64,000 bases of DNA from assembly GCF_900091465.1 (NCBI RefSeq), contig NZ_FMHV01000002.1:2666001-2730000 (forward strand), given 5' to 3'. Position numbers and translations under genes: made by a program. The DNA comes from Micromonospora rhizosphaerae (GTDB taxonomy: Bacteria > Actinomycetota > Actinomycetes > Mycobacteriales > Micromonosporaceae). Position 1 is the stretch's first letter. Each line of letters starts with the position of its first letter. Positions 44,796 through 52,397 of the stretch are shown here, one piece after another. The notes under the pieces were generated by a model. It had not been told where the DNA came from. It ran no database searches and saw only the letters and a program-made list of their open reading frames with translations.

Positions 44796-45740
44796 CTACC
44801 CCCAGGGGCCGCAGTACCAGCCCATTTTGGTCCAAGGCGTCGATCCCCAGGTCCGGACAGATGAGGCGCGGTCATTCCATGCCTCGTTGTGCACGCGCCA
44901 GAGCTGTCGTTCGCCACCACCGGTGATGGTGATGGAGTTGCCGACGAAGCCGACGTGCTCGTAAAGGACGGTCACCTCGGTGCGGACCATCTCGACCGAG
45001 GAGATCTTGTCATTCCAGTCGTCGCCGGAGAATATGCCACCGAAGTGCTCATTCTTGAGGTTCGAGATCGCGCCCTGCCCGGCTTCCAGCTCGAGCCGTT
45101 CACCCACGAAGTCAGGGTGCTCGTAGAAGTTCGTGTGCTCGATGGGCGCCGGAAGCGGCACGAGGACGCACGGACCGACCACAACAGGGGTCGGGACAGG
45201 TGTCGGGGGAGGCGTGAAGTTGGTGGGTCCGAGGTCGGTGCCAAAGCCACCTGGGCGGCCGGTGTTGGTGGTGGTGACGGTAGGGATGGTCGGGTCGGTG
45301 GTTTCCTTCATTATCGTGTTGTTCGAGCTGGCCATCGACGACAAGTAGGACGTCTGCCACCAGTTCTCCATCACCGCCCGGTCGTCGATGGCCAGGATGT
45401 GGTCTCTGCCGGTGGCGACGAAGTGCAGCTCGGTCCCGTCGAAGCGGGTGATGTCCTGTGGGTCGTAGAGCGTCCCGCGCAACAGGACCGGCAGCCTGGG
45501 CACTCTGTGAACGGGCTTCGGTGGCGCGGTGCTAGGCCTGGCCGAAAACGTCTGCACATCGATGCGCTCACCGCGCTTGCGGGAGGAGGATGCTCTCGCC
45601 TGCCTGGCGAACACCTCAATCAGGACATCGAGGGCGTCGACCTTCTGCTTCTTGAGATCGGCGACGACGTCCTCACGGCTGACGTCGCCAGATGCGACCG
45701 CTGAAATGAGGCCCATCAGGTCATCGCGCTTCTTTGCCAT
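44796..45740 (-). CDS. beta/gamma-crystallin-like protein
   Basis: 314 residues from ATG 45740. The N-terminal ~60 residues are charged and helical (LISAVASGDVSREDVVADLK). The middle has GTLYDPQDITRFDGTELHFV and a Thr/Pro linker. The C-terminal ~95 residues form two Greek-key motifs: NFYEHPDFVGERLELEAG with WNDKISSV, and VTVLYEHVGFVGNSITI with WNDRASSV. ND-xx-SS in both is the Ca2+-binding motif of crystallins. No signal peptide. Possible Ca2+-dependent structural or stress role. Confidence 0.8.
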   Translation of the reverse strand: MAKKRDDLMGLISAVASGDVSREDVVADLKKQKVDALDVLIEVFARQARASSSRKRGERIDVQTFSARPSTAPPKPVHRVPRLPVLLRGTLYDPQDITRFDGTELHFVATGRDHILAIDDRAVMENWWQTSYLSSMASSNNTIMKETTDPTIPTVTTTNTGRPGGFGTDLGPTNFTPPPTPVPTPVVVGPCVLVPLPAPIEHTNFYEHPDFVGERLELEAGQGAISNLKNEHFGGIFSGDDWNDKISSVEMVRTEVTVLYEHVGFVGNSITITGGGERQLWRVHNEAWNDRASSVRTWGSTPWTKMGWYCGPWG

Positions 45741-46670
45741 ACCGGTACCCCCTCGCATCCTGAAGGGCAAGTGCGGCCACGCCGGCAAGGAGGCCGCCAA
45801 TTCCGCTTTCGCCCAAGACCGTCTGCCACCAGCTCCTCTTCGCGCCAGCCGGCGACGACGGCGCAGGTAGGCGTGACGTATCACCTAGCCTGAGGTTACG
45901 GGGTAGACGTGGACGGGCGGGCTAGCGAGTCACGTTTCTGACTTCAGCTCTTTGAACCAGCGACGAACCGATCAAAGCGCCAGCTCCGATAGACGACTGC
46001 GGCGCAAGCCGGCCAACAGGCGGCTCGCGAATGGCGCAGGTCGGGCAAGTGTCGCTGGCCGCACCTTCGGACTGGCGCGATGATCAGGTACCTACAGCCA
46101 CGCAGGCTTGCTTGGCGGTGATTCATCACGCCGAGCACGACGCATATCAACCGATCGGCAACGCTGCACAAGATCCGGACTATCCACGGAATGATCTCGG
46201 ATCACGCGACTAGAGCAGGCCGCATTAGGTAACAGTCCGCGGAGGCAGTAGGCGGCTAGCCCTTTCCTAAACCGTGTGTCAGCGTGGCAAGACCGTTGTG
46301 GCCGCGGCCCGGGTAGGAAGGCCGATGCCATGGCTCAGCCGGCCGAGACGTCTGGCCGACGGAACAACTCGCGGCGGAGGACACGGCGTCCGGTTGCGTG
46401 ATGCTGTCACAGTCCATTGCTGGATACCGCTTCCCAACAGGGGACGCCACCACAGCACCCCGCCTTTCCTCGCGCCTGCCGCCTCCCGCCTGACCTGTCG
46501 CCGTGCCGTTGACGCTGCGTTGACGCGGTCCGAGTTGACTCATCCCTGGCCCGGAGGCAGGCCCGCCGCCCGGGAGGGGATGAGGGCTGGACGTGGCTGG
46601 AAATCACGATGATTCGGCTCTCGAGGCAGCCCGACGAGCAGCATGCTGCTCTGCCAGTAAAGGAGACGAG
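45741..46670. other. intergenic region, no gene seen
   Basis: About 930 bp. Frames here are short and in poor codon usage. The region is less GC-rich than the backbone near 46000-46250. The final 30 bp carry the ribosome-binding site of the collagen-like gene. Confidence 0.4.
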
Positions 46671-47294
46671 ATGATGACGAACAACGTAATGAACCGCCTT
46701 CGCCCTGGATCGCTGGGACGGTCGCGCTGGCTGACCGCTCTGGCAGCGCTCGCCGCTGGACTGGTCGTCGGTGGCGCCGGGATCGCGTACGCCGCGATTC
46801 CTGATCCGGACGGAACCATCCACGGCTGTCTCAACCAGGCAGGAGTGCTGCGGGTCATCGACCCGGCCGCCGGGGACACCTGCAAGGGCTCTGAGACGCC
46901 ACTCGACTTCAACCAGCAGGGACAGGTCGGACCTCCCGGTCCGGCAGGGCCATCGGGTCCTCCCGGACCACAGGGGCCGACGGGACCTGCCGGGCCGGCG
47001 GGAGTGAGCGGCTACGAGGTCGTCCAGTCCGACAGCCCCGCGAACACCTTCGACGAGAAGGCCCACGCAGCGACCTGCCCGGCCGGCAAGCAGGCCGTAG
47101 GCGGTGGCGCCTTCGTCAAGTTCGACAGCGGCCTATCTGGCACTGCCAACCATGTTGTGATGCACGCGAGCGTCCCGTTCACCGTTAACCAGCCCAACGA
47201 CAGTTGGTTGGTGCAGGCTTTCGAGGGGGAACCGGACAACTTCACCGTCTGGCACCTGGTCGTCGAGGCGGTCTGCGTCACCGCGGGAGTGTGA
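46671..47294 (+). CDS. exported collagen-like protein
   Basis: 207 residues from ATG 46671 with AAGGAG just upstream. Signal peptide LTALAALAAGLVVGGAGIAYA. A short Cys-bearing domain (GTIHGCLNQAGVLRVIDPAA, GDTCKGSETPL) precedes about eight Gly-X-Y repeats (GPPGPAGPSGPPGPQGPTGP). A C-terminal domain with two Cys (HAATCPAGKQAVGGG, VEAVCVTAGV) ends it. This resembles surface proteins of many actinomycetes; the GXY stretch may trimerise it. Confidence 0.8.
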   Translation: MMTNNVMNRLRPGSLGRSRWLTALAALAAGLVVGGAGIAYAAIPDPDGTIHGCLNQAGVLRVIDPAAGDTCKGSETPLDFNQQGQVGPPGPAGPSGPPGPQGPTGPAGPAGVSGYEVVQSDSPANTFDEKAHAATCPAGKQAVGGGAFVKFDSGLSGTANHVVMHASVPFTVNQPNDSWLVQAFEGEPDNFTVWHLVVEAVCVTAGV

Positions 47295-47755
47295 GCGTCG
47301 GTCCCATGATCATCGGTGGTGGCCCTGGGGGTCGTTCCCGGGGCCCAACCGATGCCGCCGCTCGTGCCACCACAGTGCGTGGGAGACCGGATGTTGGACG
47401 TGGCGTCCAAGCGGATGGAGCGTCGTGTGTTGCAGGCAGAAGCAGTTGCAGGGCATGCCAAATCCGTGCCAGGTCGACAGGTGCCGTCGGGGGTTTGACG
47501 GGGACTGGCGGGGAGAGTGACTGTCTGGCCGCAGGCCAGGGCGACGCCAGGCTAGGGCGGTTCGAGAGTGCCCCCCTGGCAGTGTGGGAGTCAGTCAACG
47601 GCTTCCGACAGCAACCGGCCCGCATGAAGACAGCCGTAGGCGGTGGGCGGCGGAGAGTCACCGAGGTCGCGGACGCGTACGCAAACCTCTGGACGAGGCG
47701 CCCAGAACTTACAACGAGGGATCGCGCTCGGCGCTGACCGCCTAGTGTTCGCGCC
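47295..47755. other. intergenic region, no gene seen
   Basis: About 460 bp with no convincing coding frame and no hairpin strong enough to call. Confidence 0.4.
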
Positions 47756-48217
47756 GTGAACCTCACGATCGACGAGAGCAGCCGCCAGGTACGAGAGTTC
47801 GTCTGCCAATGCTGCAACACGCCAGCGGACCGGACTTGGGCCAACATCTACGAGGGCCACACCGCTCTAGCCGCCTACTTCGCGAGTTGCTACCACCACA
47901 ACGGGGTTCACGAGGTCTGGATCGATGCCATCTTGGGGAGCTGGGGCCACGACCGCTTCGACGATCACATCACCTTCGGCTGCCGAGTTGGCCCTGTAGT
48001 CGGCTCACCGACGCCTGCTGCGACGCTCGTCAACGGTGGCGAGGTTGCAGGCGATAGTCCGATCTTCGGTCGCAAGCTCAGCCGTGAAGAGGGGCTGAGC
48101 CACCCTCGGCTCTCTGAGTTCTGGCAGGTCGTCGACTTGATTCTGGAGCAGGACGACCTCGTGCGCCGCCACGTATACGGGCCGGTGGCACAGGATGGTG
48201 CGCAGCCCGCCGAGTAA
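47756..48217 (+). CDS. conserved hypothetical protein
   Basis: 153 residues, GTG start. FVCQCCNTPADRTWANIYEG has a possible metal-binding Cys cluster, and AYFASCYHHNGVHEVWIDAI has a His pair. The C-terminal helix FWQVVDLILEQDDLVRRHVY is regular. Function unknown. An N-terminal Cys/His composition suggests zinc binding (inference). Confidence 0.65.
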   Translation: MNLTIDESSRQVREFVCQCCNTPADRTWANIYEGHTALAAYFASCYHHNGVHEVWIDAILGSWGHDRFDDHITFGCRVGPVVGSPTPAATLVNGGEVAGDSPIFGRKLSREEGLSHPRLSEFWQVVDLILEQDDLVRRHVYGPVAQDGAQPAE

Positions 48218-48351
48218 CGCCGCCCGCTCGTCGACGAGTAGCCACGCGAGTAGCCAAGGCAGTTCATCCCGGCGGACAGCTTCGTACGTTGGCGGATTCG
48301 TTGAGCAGCGCCGGGCGAGATTGACCCGGCCTCGCCCGCTGCTGGCAGTGT

Positions 48352-48370
48352 GGGGCACATACGGGGCACA
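48352..48370. repeat. GGGGCACA direct pair, 11-base period
   Basis: GGGGCACA at 48352 and 48363, followed by AAGACACTGTG. The layout matches the other arm-like pairs but the sequence differs, so it may belong to a third integrase. A GAGTAGCCA pair (48236 and 48248) lies close by. Confidence 0.4.
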
Positions 48371-48505
48371 AGACACTGTGAAACGTCGTGAACTAGCCAT
48401 CAACGATGGCAGCCCGAGACGCGGTGTGGGCAGGCGTCGGGAGCCGTTCCAGCTGGTGGCGAGGCAGCGGCTCTAAGTTCCGCTTCAACGTCTGAACGCC
48501 ATAGC

Positions 48506-48778
48506 ATGCTGTCTGATGATCCCGTCTTCACCGCAGTGCTCGACAGCCTGCTCGACTGTCTGGCGTTCTTCGAGCTGTGCGACGACGAGACACTCCACCC
48601 GGACATCGCTGTTCAGCAGCTCGAGGACGCGGCCGACCGCCTCAGCCGCCCAGAGCCGTCCGACCGGGCACGTCTAGCCGCGGCCATCGCCGCCAGAGCA
48701 GAGATCATCCGACCTCAGTACCGCCAGTTTGTAGAGGAGACGCCGGCGGCGTTCGGCCTCCTGGACGAGGACGACTGA
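48506..48778 (+). CDS. small acidic helical hypothetical protein
   Basis: 90 residues, all-helical by composition: DDPVFTAVLDSLLDCLAFFE, VQQLEDAADRLS, RARLAAAIAARAEI, QFVEETPAAFGLLDED. No family recognised. It converges with the GntR gene, 20 bp away. Confidence 0.65.
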   Translation: MLSDDPVFTAVLDSLLDCLAFFELCDDETLHPDIAVQQLEDAADRLSRPEPSDRARLAAAIAARAEIIRPQYRQFVEETPAAFGLLDEDD

Positions 48779-48798
48779 TCCGAGCACCGCCGCCCAGG

Positions 48799-49200
48799 TC
48801 AGCGGCCGACGCGGATGCGGTCGGCCGGGTACAGCTCGCGGGAGCCATCGGCTCGGAAGACCACGAGCACCGGGACGCCTTCGCCGATTTCCAGTTCCCG
48901 CCGCTCGGCGGGGGTGGGCATTCGGGCGGACGCGGTGTCGCCCTTGAGGAGGGTCACCGTCTCGGTTGGCTCGGTGGTGCGGACGAAGGTGCCGCGCGGG
49001 GGTTGCACGATCACGAGCCCTTCCGACCGGAGTAGCGCTATCGCCTGTCGGACGCTCGTGCGGCTCAATCCGTACTCCTGAGCCAGCCGCAGCTCACTCG
49101 GCAGCGACGCGCCGGGCGCGAGGTCGCCGGACGTAATCCGGCCCCGCAGAAGGTCTGCGAGCTGCCGGAATACGGCCCGATCCGAGCTGGGGTCGATCAC
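48799..49200 (-). CDS. korSA: GntR-family regulator (KorSA-like)
   Basis: 133 residues. The winged helix has FRQLADLLRGRITSGDLAPG, ASLPSELRLAQEYGLSRTSV and RQAIALLRSEGLVIVQPPRG. A short effector region follows. GntR regulators named KorSA hold pSAM2-type elements quiescent. Here it divergently faces the small-gene operon at 49297, and a TGTANNTACA site lies in the shared promoter. The symbol is by analogy only. Confidence 0.85.
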   Translation of the reverse strand: MIDPSSDRAVFRQLADLLRGRITSGDLAPGASLPSELRLAQEYGLSRTSVRQAIALLRSEGLVIVQPPRGTFVRTTEPTETVTLLKGDTASARMPTPAERRELEIGEGVPVLVVFRADGSRELYPADRIRVGR

Positions 49201-49238
49201 GTACGTGACGCTACGTGTCCAACAGCTCTACATCTTAT

Positions 49239-49248
49239 TGTATCTACA
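49239..49248. promoter_or_regulatory. candidate GntR operator
   Basis: TGTATCTACA is a TGTA-NN-TACA palindrome in the AT-rich 97-bp region between the GntR gene and the divergent small genes. TACGTG is directly repeated nearby (49203 and 49212). Binding is inferred. Confidence 0.4.
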
Positions 49249-49296
49249 GTCCTACGTCGTTATGGTGAACGAGCAGGTGCGGCGGTCGGATGACCA

Positions 49297-49530
49297 GTGA
49301 AGGCCCGGCCGCCGCGCCCTCGAATCATGCCGATTGGAGATCCGGTGCCGCGCGTCTCGTATGAGGAGTACCTGATCGCCGTTGCCCTCACCCTTGCCCG
49401 CCGGCACCGGCCGGTGTGGTGCTGGCAGAAGTGGCAGCGAATCTGCCGCTGCGGCGCTGACCTGCCATGCCGTGCCCGCCACCGCATCCCGATCAACCGC
49501 GGCCACTGGCCGGGAGAGGAGGCCCAGTGA
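49297..49530 (+). CDS. small RRQRL-type Cys-rich protein (copy in element)
   Basis: 77 residues from GTG 49297 (ATG 49327 also possible). RVSYEEYLIAVALTLARRHR followed by ICRCGADLPCRARHRIPINR. CxC and C residues suggest zinc binding. The paralogue at 56405-56590 shares most residues. First of three overlapping small genes. Confidence 0.7.
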   Translation: MKARPPRPRIMPIGDPVPRVSYEEYLIAVALTLARRHRPVWCWQKWQRICRCGADLPCRARHRIPINRGHWPGEEAQ

Positions 49531-49706
49531 ACGACAACCAGGAGCAACGGATCCTCGCCGTGCACGTCCGAGGGCTTGACGGAACCTGCGTCGGCTGCCA
49601 GCTGTGGTGGTCACGGCTGACGCCGTACCCGTGCTGGCAGGTGGAGTGGGCGACCAGCCGACGCGCCCGGGCGATCACTGCGCGCTTCCTCGGCGGGATC
49701 CGGTGA
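49527..49706 (+). CDS. small Cys-rich protein, second gene of the set
   Basis: 59 residues; GTG 49527 overlaps the previous stop (GTGA). VLAVHVRG-type start (ILAVHVRGLDGTCVGCQLWW) with CxxC, then YPCWQVEWATSRRARAITAR. At 56587 the paralogue continues directly into the following gene, so here the two are split where the paralogue is fused, either ancestral or from a frameshift. Confidence 0.65.
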   Translation: MNDNQEQRILAVHVRGLDGTCVGCQLWWSRLTPYPCWQVEWATSRRARAITARFLGGIR

Positions 49707-50011
49707 CCGCCCACGGCCCGGTTGCGCCGCTGTGGACGTGCGGCGGGTGCTCCGTGCCCTGGCCCTGTCCGACCCGCAAGCGGGAACTCCGCGCCGAGTA
49801 CGCCGGCGCCCCGGTGTCCCTCGCGCTCTACCTCGGCGCGCACCTGGTAAGCGCAGCCGAAGACCTGCACTGGATCTCGGGTGGCGCACTGCACCGCAGG
49901 TTCCTTGGCTGGATCCGAGAAGCCGACCAGGTGACGCCAGCAGTACAGCACCGAAGTACAGCAACCGTGCCAGCCACATGGCACCGAGACGAGCCGGAGC
50001 AACCCGTCTGA
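49703..50011 (+). CDS. small Cys-rich protein, third gene of the set
   Basis: 102 residues, GTG 49703 overlapping the previous stop. PLWTCGGCSVPWPCPTRKRE has CxxC and C, then APVSLALYLGAHLVSAAEDL and GGALHRRFLGWIRE. The C-terminal ~25 residues run through the arm-type repeat at 49943-49964, so the natural end was probably replaced by the element end. Confidence 0.65.
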   Translation: MTAHGPVAPLWTCGGCSVPWPCPTRKRELRAEYAGAPVSLALYLGAHLVSAAEDLHWISGGALHRRFLGWIREADQVTPAVQHRSTATVPATWHRDEPEQPV

Positions 50012-50078
50012 CCTCGGAAGATGCCCCCACCACACCCCCTCGCCGAGAGTTCACACCGAAGAGGTCACTGGTTCGATC
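49943..50078. repeat. element right end with partial att core
   Basis: A GTACAGCA pair at 49943 and 49956 (13-base period), CCTCGCC at 50038 (95-base offset), then 50049-50078, which matches the first 30 bases after the start of the att core (GTTCACACC... to ...TTCGATC). The core then diverges (GTATTCGGCC). It looks like a decayed attR of the int-encoding element, with another element's right part beyond it. Confidence 0.75.
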
Positions 50079-50454
50079 GTATTCGGCCGCGCTGTCATAC
50101 CTCACCCTGAACGCCATGACGCTCGGCCGTGTACCGCTCCTGGACAGATTGCATCGCGCACCACGGTCGACAAGGGACCGCGTCGTTTGGGCTGTCTCCG
50201 CCGCTTCGGACACAAGTTGAACCTCGGGCCTGGCGCTGCAAGATCGTCGTCGGATTCGTGTCGGCGAGTTACGAACCACGGCGCTGTGAGGTCCAGGGCT
50301 GCTCCGCTCGCCGTCGGATGGCAAGCTCGTGTCTCATGATCCATGACTTCGCTAAGGACTATCTGCACCGCCAGCTCAGGTCGATACGTCCGGCGCTGAT
50401 CTGGAAGCTCGGTGGGGACGCCGTTAGAAATCCGGATCGTGTGGAGGTTCGCCC
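50079..50454. other. region between partial att and mraY, no gene seen
   Basis: About 375 bp without convincing coding sequence; the last ~100 bp must hold the mraY promoter. Confidence 0.4.
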
Positions 50455-51558
50455 GTGAGGGCGGTCATCGTCGCGGCCGCGGTCGCGTTCATCATCTCCC
50501 TGTTCGGCACGCCGGTGGCGATTCGCGTCTTCACCGCGCTCAAGGCCGGCCAGCCGATCCGATCCATCGGGCTCGCCAGCAACCAGGGCAAGAAGGGCAC
50601 GCCCACGATGGGCGGCGTCGTCTTCATCGTGGCGACCGTCTTCGCCTACGTCGCCGGGCATCTCGCCCTGACCACCCTGCCCGAGCGGCAGATCGCGCAG
50701 GAGGGGCCGACCATGACGGCCCTGGTGCTGCTCGGGCTGTTCGTCTTCTGCGGCGCGGTCGGCTTCTTCGACGACTTCCTCAAGGTGCGCTGGCGCAACT
50801 CCGACGGACTGTCCGCCAAAGGCAAGCTGCTCGGCCAGGCGATCGTCGGCGGCGGGTTCGGCATCGCCGCGCTCTACGTGCCGAGCACCAACGGCCAGAC
50901 CGTGGCCAGCGAGCACATTTCGCTCATCCGCGACATCAGCTGGCTGAACGTCGGCAAGGTCGGCGCGGTCATGGTCTTCGTCTTCGTGATCATGGCGATG
51001 TCGAACGGCGTGAACCTCACCGACGGCCTCGACGGCCTGGCCACCGGCGCGTCGATCCTGGTGTTCGGCGCGTACGCGCTGATCGGCTTCTGGCAGTACC
51101 GGCACTGGTGCGCCGACGACGCGTACGGCCGCGTGAACGACTACTGCTACCAGGTCCGGGATCCGCTGGAGATCGCCATGATCGCGGCGGCGGCGGCCGG
51201 CGCCTGCGTGGGCTTCCTGTGGTGGAACACGTCCCCGGCGCGGATCTTCATGGGTGACGTGGGCTCGCTCGGGCTCGGCGGCCTGATCGGCGGGCTCGCG
51301 GTGGCAACCCGCACCACGCTGCTTTCGATCATGATCGGCGGGCTCTTCGTCATCATCACGACGACCTGGGTGATCCAGATCGTCTCGTTCCGGACCACCG
51401 GTAGACGTGTCTTCCGCATGGTGCCGTTGCACCACCACTTCGAGTTGGCCGGATGGAGCGAGGTCAATATTGTGGTCCGGTTTTGGATCGTGGCCGGCGT
51501 CTGCGTGGCGGTCGGCCTAGGCTTGTTCTACTCGGATTTCTTGGCGGTCGTTGGATAA
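50455..51558 (+). CDS. mraY: phospho-N-acetylmuramoyl-pentapeptide transferase, orphan copy
   Basis: 367 residues, full length, ten-span enzyme that moves phospho-MurNAc-pentapeptide from UDP to undecaprenyl phosphate, forming lipid I. The catalytic Asp pair is in [11 protein letters not shown] (106-107), the key Asp in [17 protein letters not shown] (190/193) and [11 protein letters not shown] holds the HHH motif (326-328). mraY normally sits in the division and cell-wall cluster; none of those neighbours is here. It lies alone between a partial att core and attR. A second MraY could tolerate MraY-targeting nucleoside antibiotics (inference). Confidence 0.95.
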   Translation: MRAVIVAAAVAFIISLFGTPVAIRVFTALKAGQPIRSIGLASNQGKKGTPTMGGVVFIVATVFAYVAGHLALTTLPERQIAQEGPTMTALVLLGLFVFCGAVGFFDDFLKVRWRNSDGLSAKGKLLGQAIVGGGFGIAALYVPSTNGQTVASEHISLIRDISWLNVGKVGAVMVFVFVIMAMSNGVNLTDGLDGLATGASILVFGAYALIGFWQYRHWCADDAYGRVNDYCYQVRDPLEIAMIAAAAAGACVGFLWWNTSPARIFMGDVGSLGLGGLIGGLAVATRTTLLSIMIGGLFVIITTTWVIQIVSFRTTGRRVFRMVPLHHHFELAGWSEVNIVVRFWIVAGVCVAVGLGLFYSDFLAVVG

Positions 51559-51687
51559 AAGCCACGCGACAAGCCTGTGTCGTGCCACCGACGGTGATCC
51601 GCCGGGCAGCCTGGTTCCCCACCGGGGTGCCATCGCCTGGCAGCAGCATTGCCTAAGCCGGTCGCGGCCAGACCCCTCGGTCGCTGT

Positions 51688-51705
51688 GTCAGCAAGAAGT
51701 CAGCA
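51688..51705. repeat. GTCAGCA arm-like pair at the outer right end
   Basis: GTCAGCA at 51688 and 51699 (11-base period), 105 bp before attR. It differs from the GTACAGCA arms used at the left end, implying a different integrase for the outermost element. Confidence 0.5.
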
Positions 51706-51809
51706 AGAGGTCTGGCGTCATCCATCACGGGGCGACCTCCGGCGGCGACTGGAGCGCACGCGACGACATCACGTGGTATCGGCTGTGAACTGGCGACAGG
51801 CGAGATCGA

Positions 51810-51854
51810 CGTTCACACCGAAGAGGTCACTGGTTCGATCCCAGTATCGCCCAC
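51810..51854. repeat. attR core (45-bp direct repeat with attL)
   Basis: Identical to 28484-28528. The following bases (CATAAATAG, then a terminator) are the original 3' flank of tRNA-Val. Confidence 0.95.
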
Positions 51855-51871
51855 CATAAATAGATAAAGCT

Positions 51872-51897
51872 CAACGTCCCTCGATCGAGGGGCGTTG
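51872..51897 (+). terminator. displaced original terminator of tRNA-Val
   Basis: Stem CAACGTCCCTCGA / TCGAGGGGCGTTG with one G-T-type mismatch, 18 bases past attR. Before insertion it would have followed the tRNA gene directly. Confidence 0.8.
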
Positions 51898-51963
51898 ACT
51901 CGTCTCAAGGGATCAACGGCTTCCTGGCCGGGACAGGCCGGGACAGGCCGGCGGAGTTGTTCA

Positions 51964-52190
51964 AACTTTCTGTACGTCTTCAAGGCGGCCCGAAACGGGC
52001 CGCACGCGCCGCCGCCTGGGCGCGCGCCGGCCGCTGCCGCTGTCGCTCTGCGGCCGTCACGCCTGACGCCCGGCGGCTGACGCGGAGAGCGGGGAGCCCG
52101 GAGGGCCGCCGCAGTATGACAGGCCGTTGACCGTGATGTGGTGGGCCGGCAGCCGGCCGGACCGCGCGGCCAGCAGCCGCGCGGCGTAGG
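51964..52190. repeat. ~225-bp GC-rich repeat, copy B (outside element)
   Basis: Matches 33227-33450 in the same orientation. It starts 110 bp beyond attR. Long ORFs crossing it on the minus strand end alike (AAARAARFGPP vs AAARAARCGPP), which reflects the repeat and not a protein family. No other feature is seen in 51898-52397. Confidence 0.85.
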
Positions 52191-52397
52191 GGAGGGCACG
52201 CCGGCCGCGTCGGCGAGCTGGCGGCGGTCACGAGGTCGCGGCTACTGCGCCTCCGGCGGGGGCACACCGGCTCCGGGATAGCCGGGGCACCGCCGGCCGG
52301 CGGCCCGCTCCACAGGAGCATCGGGATGGAACAGCGGGTGGCCTGTAACGCGTCGTAGTTCGACTTCGACCGTGCGGAGGTAGACGACGAGGGCCTT

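Larger units (their letters stand above)
28529..51854. mobile_element. AICE-like integrative element (composite) in tRNA-Val
   Basis: About 23.3 kb between the 45-bp att repeats. The left end has int, xis and rep in the order typical of actinomycete ICEs related to pSAM2, and the right part carries a GntR (KorSA-like) regulator. No FtsK/TraB-like translocase or Spd genes are visible, so self-transfer looks lost. Internal fossil ends (39172, 43843, 49943, 50049) show that it is composite. Confidence 0.9.

Noticed and set aside
50049-50078. A second tRNA-Val gene
   Set aside because: Only 30 bases of the anticodon-to-T-loop region are present; acceptor and D arm are missing, so it is an att remnant.
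50455-51558. Part of a division and cell-wall (dcw) cluster
   Set aside because: No mur, fts or mra neighbours occur on either side.
28529-51854. CRISPR array or other regular spacer repeats
   Set aside because: The repeats found are pairs with fixed 11-13 base period or single dispersed modules; nothing has regular repeat-spacer units.
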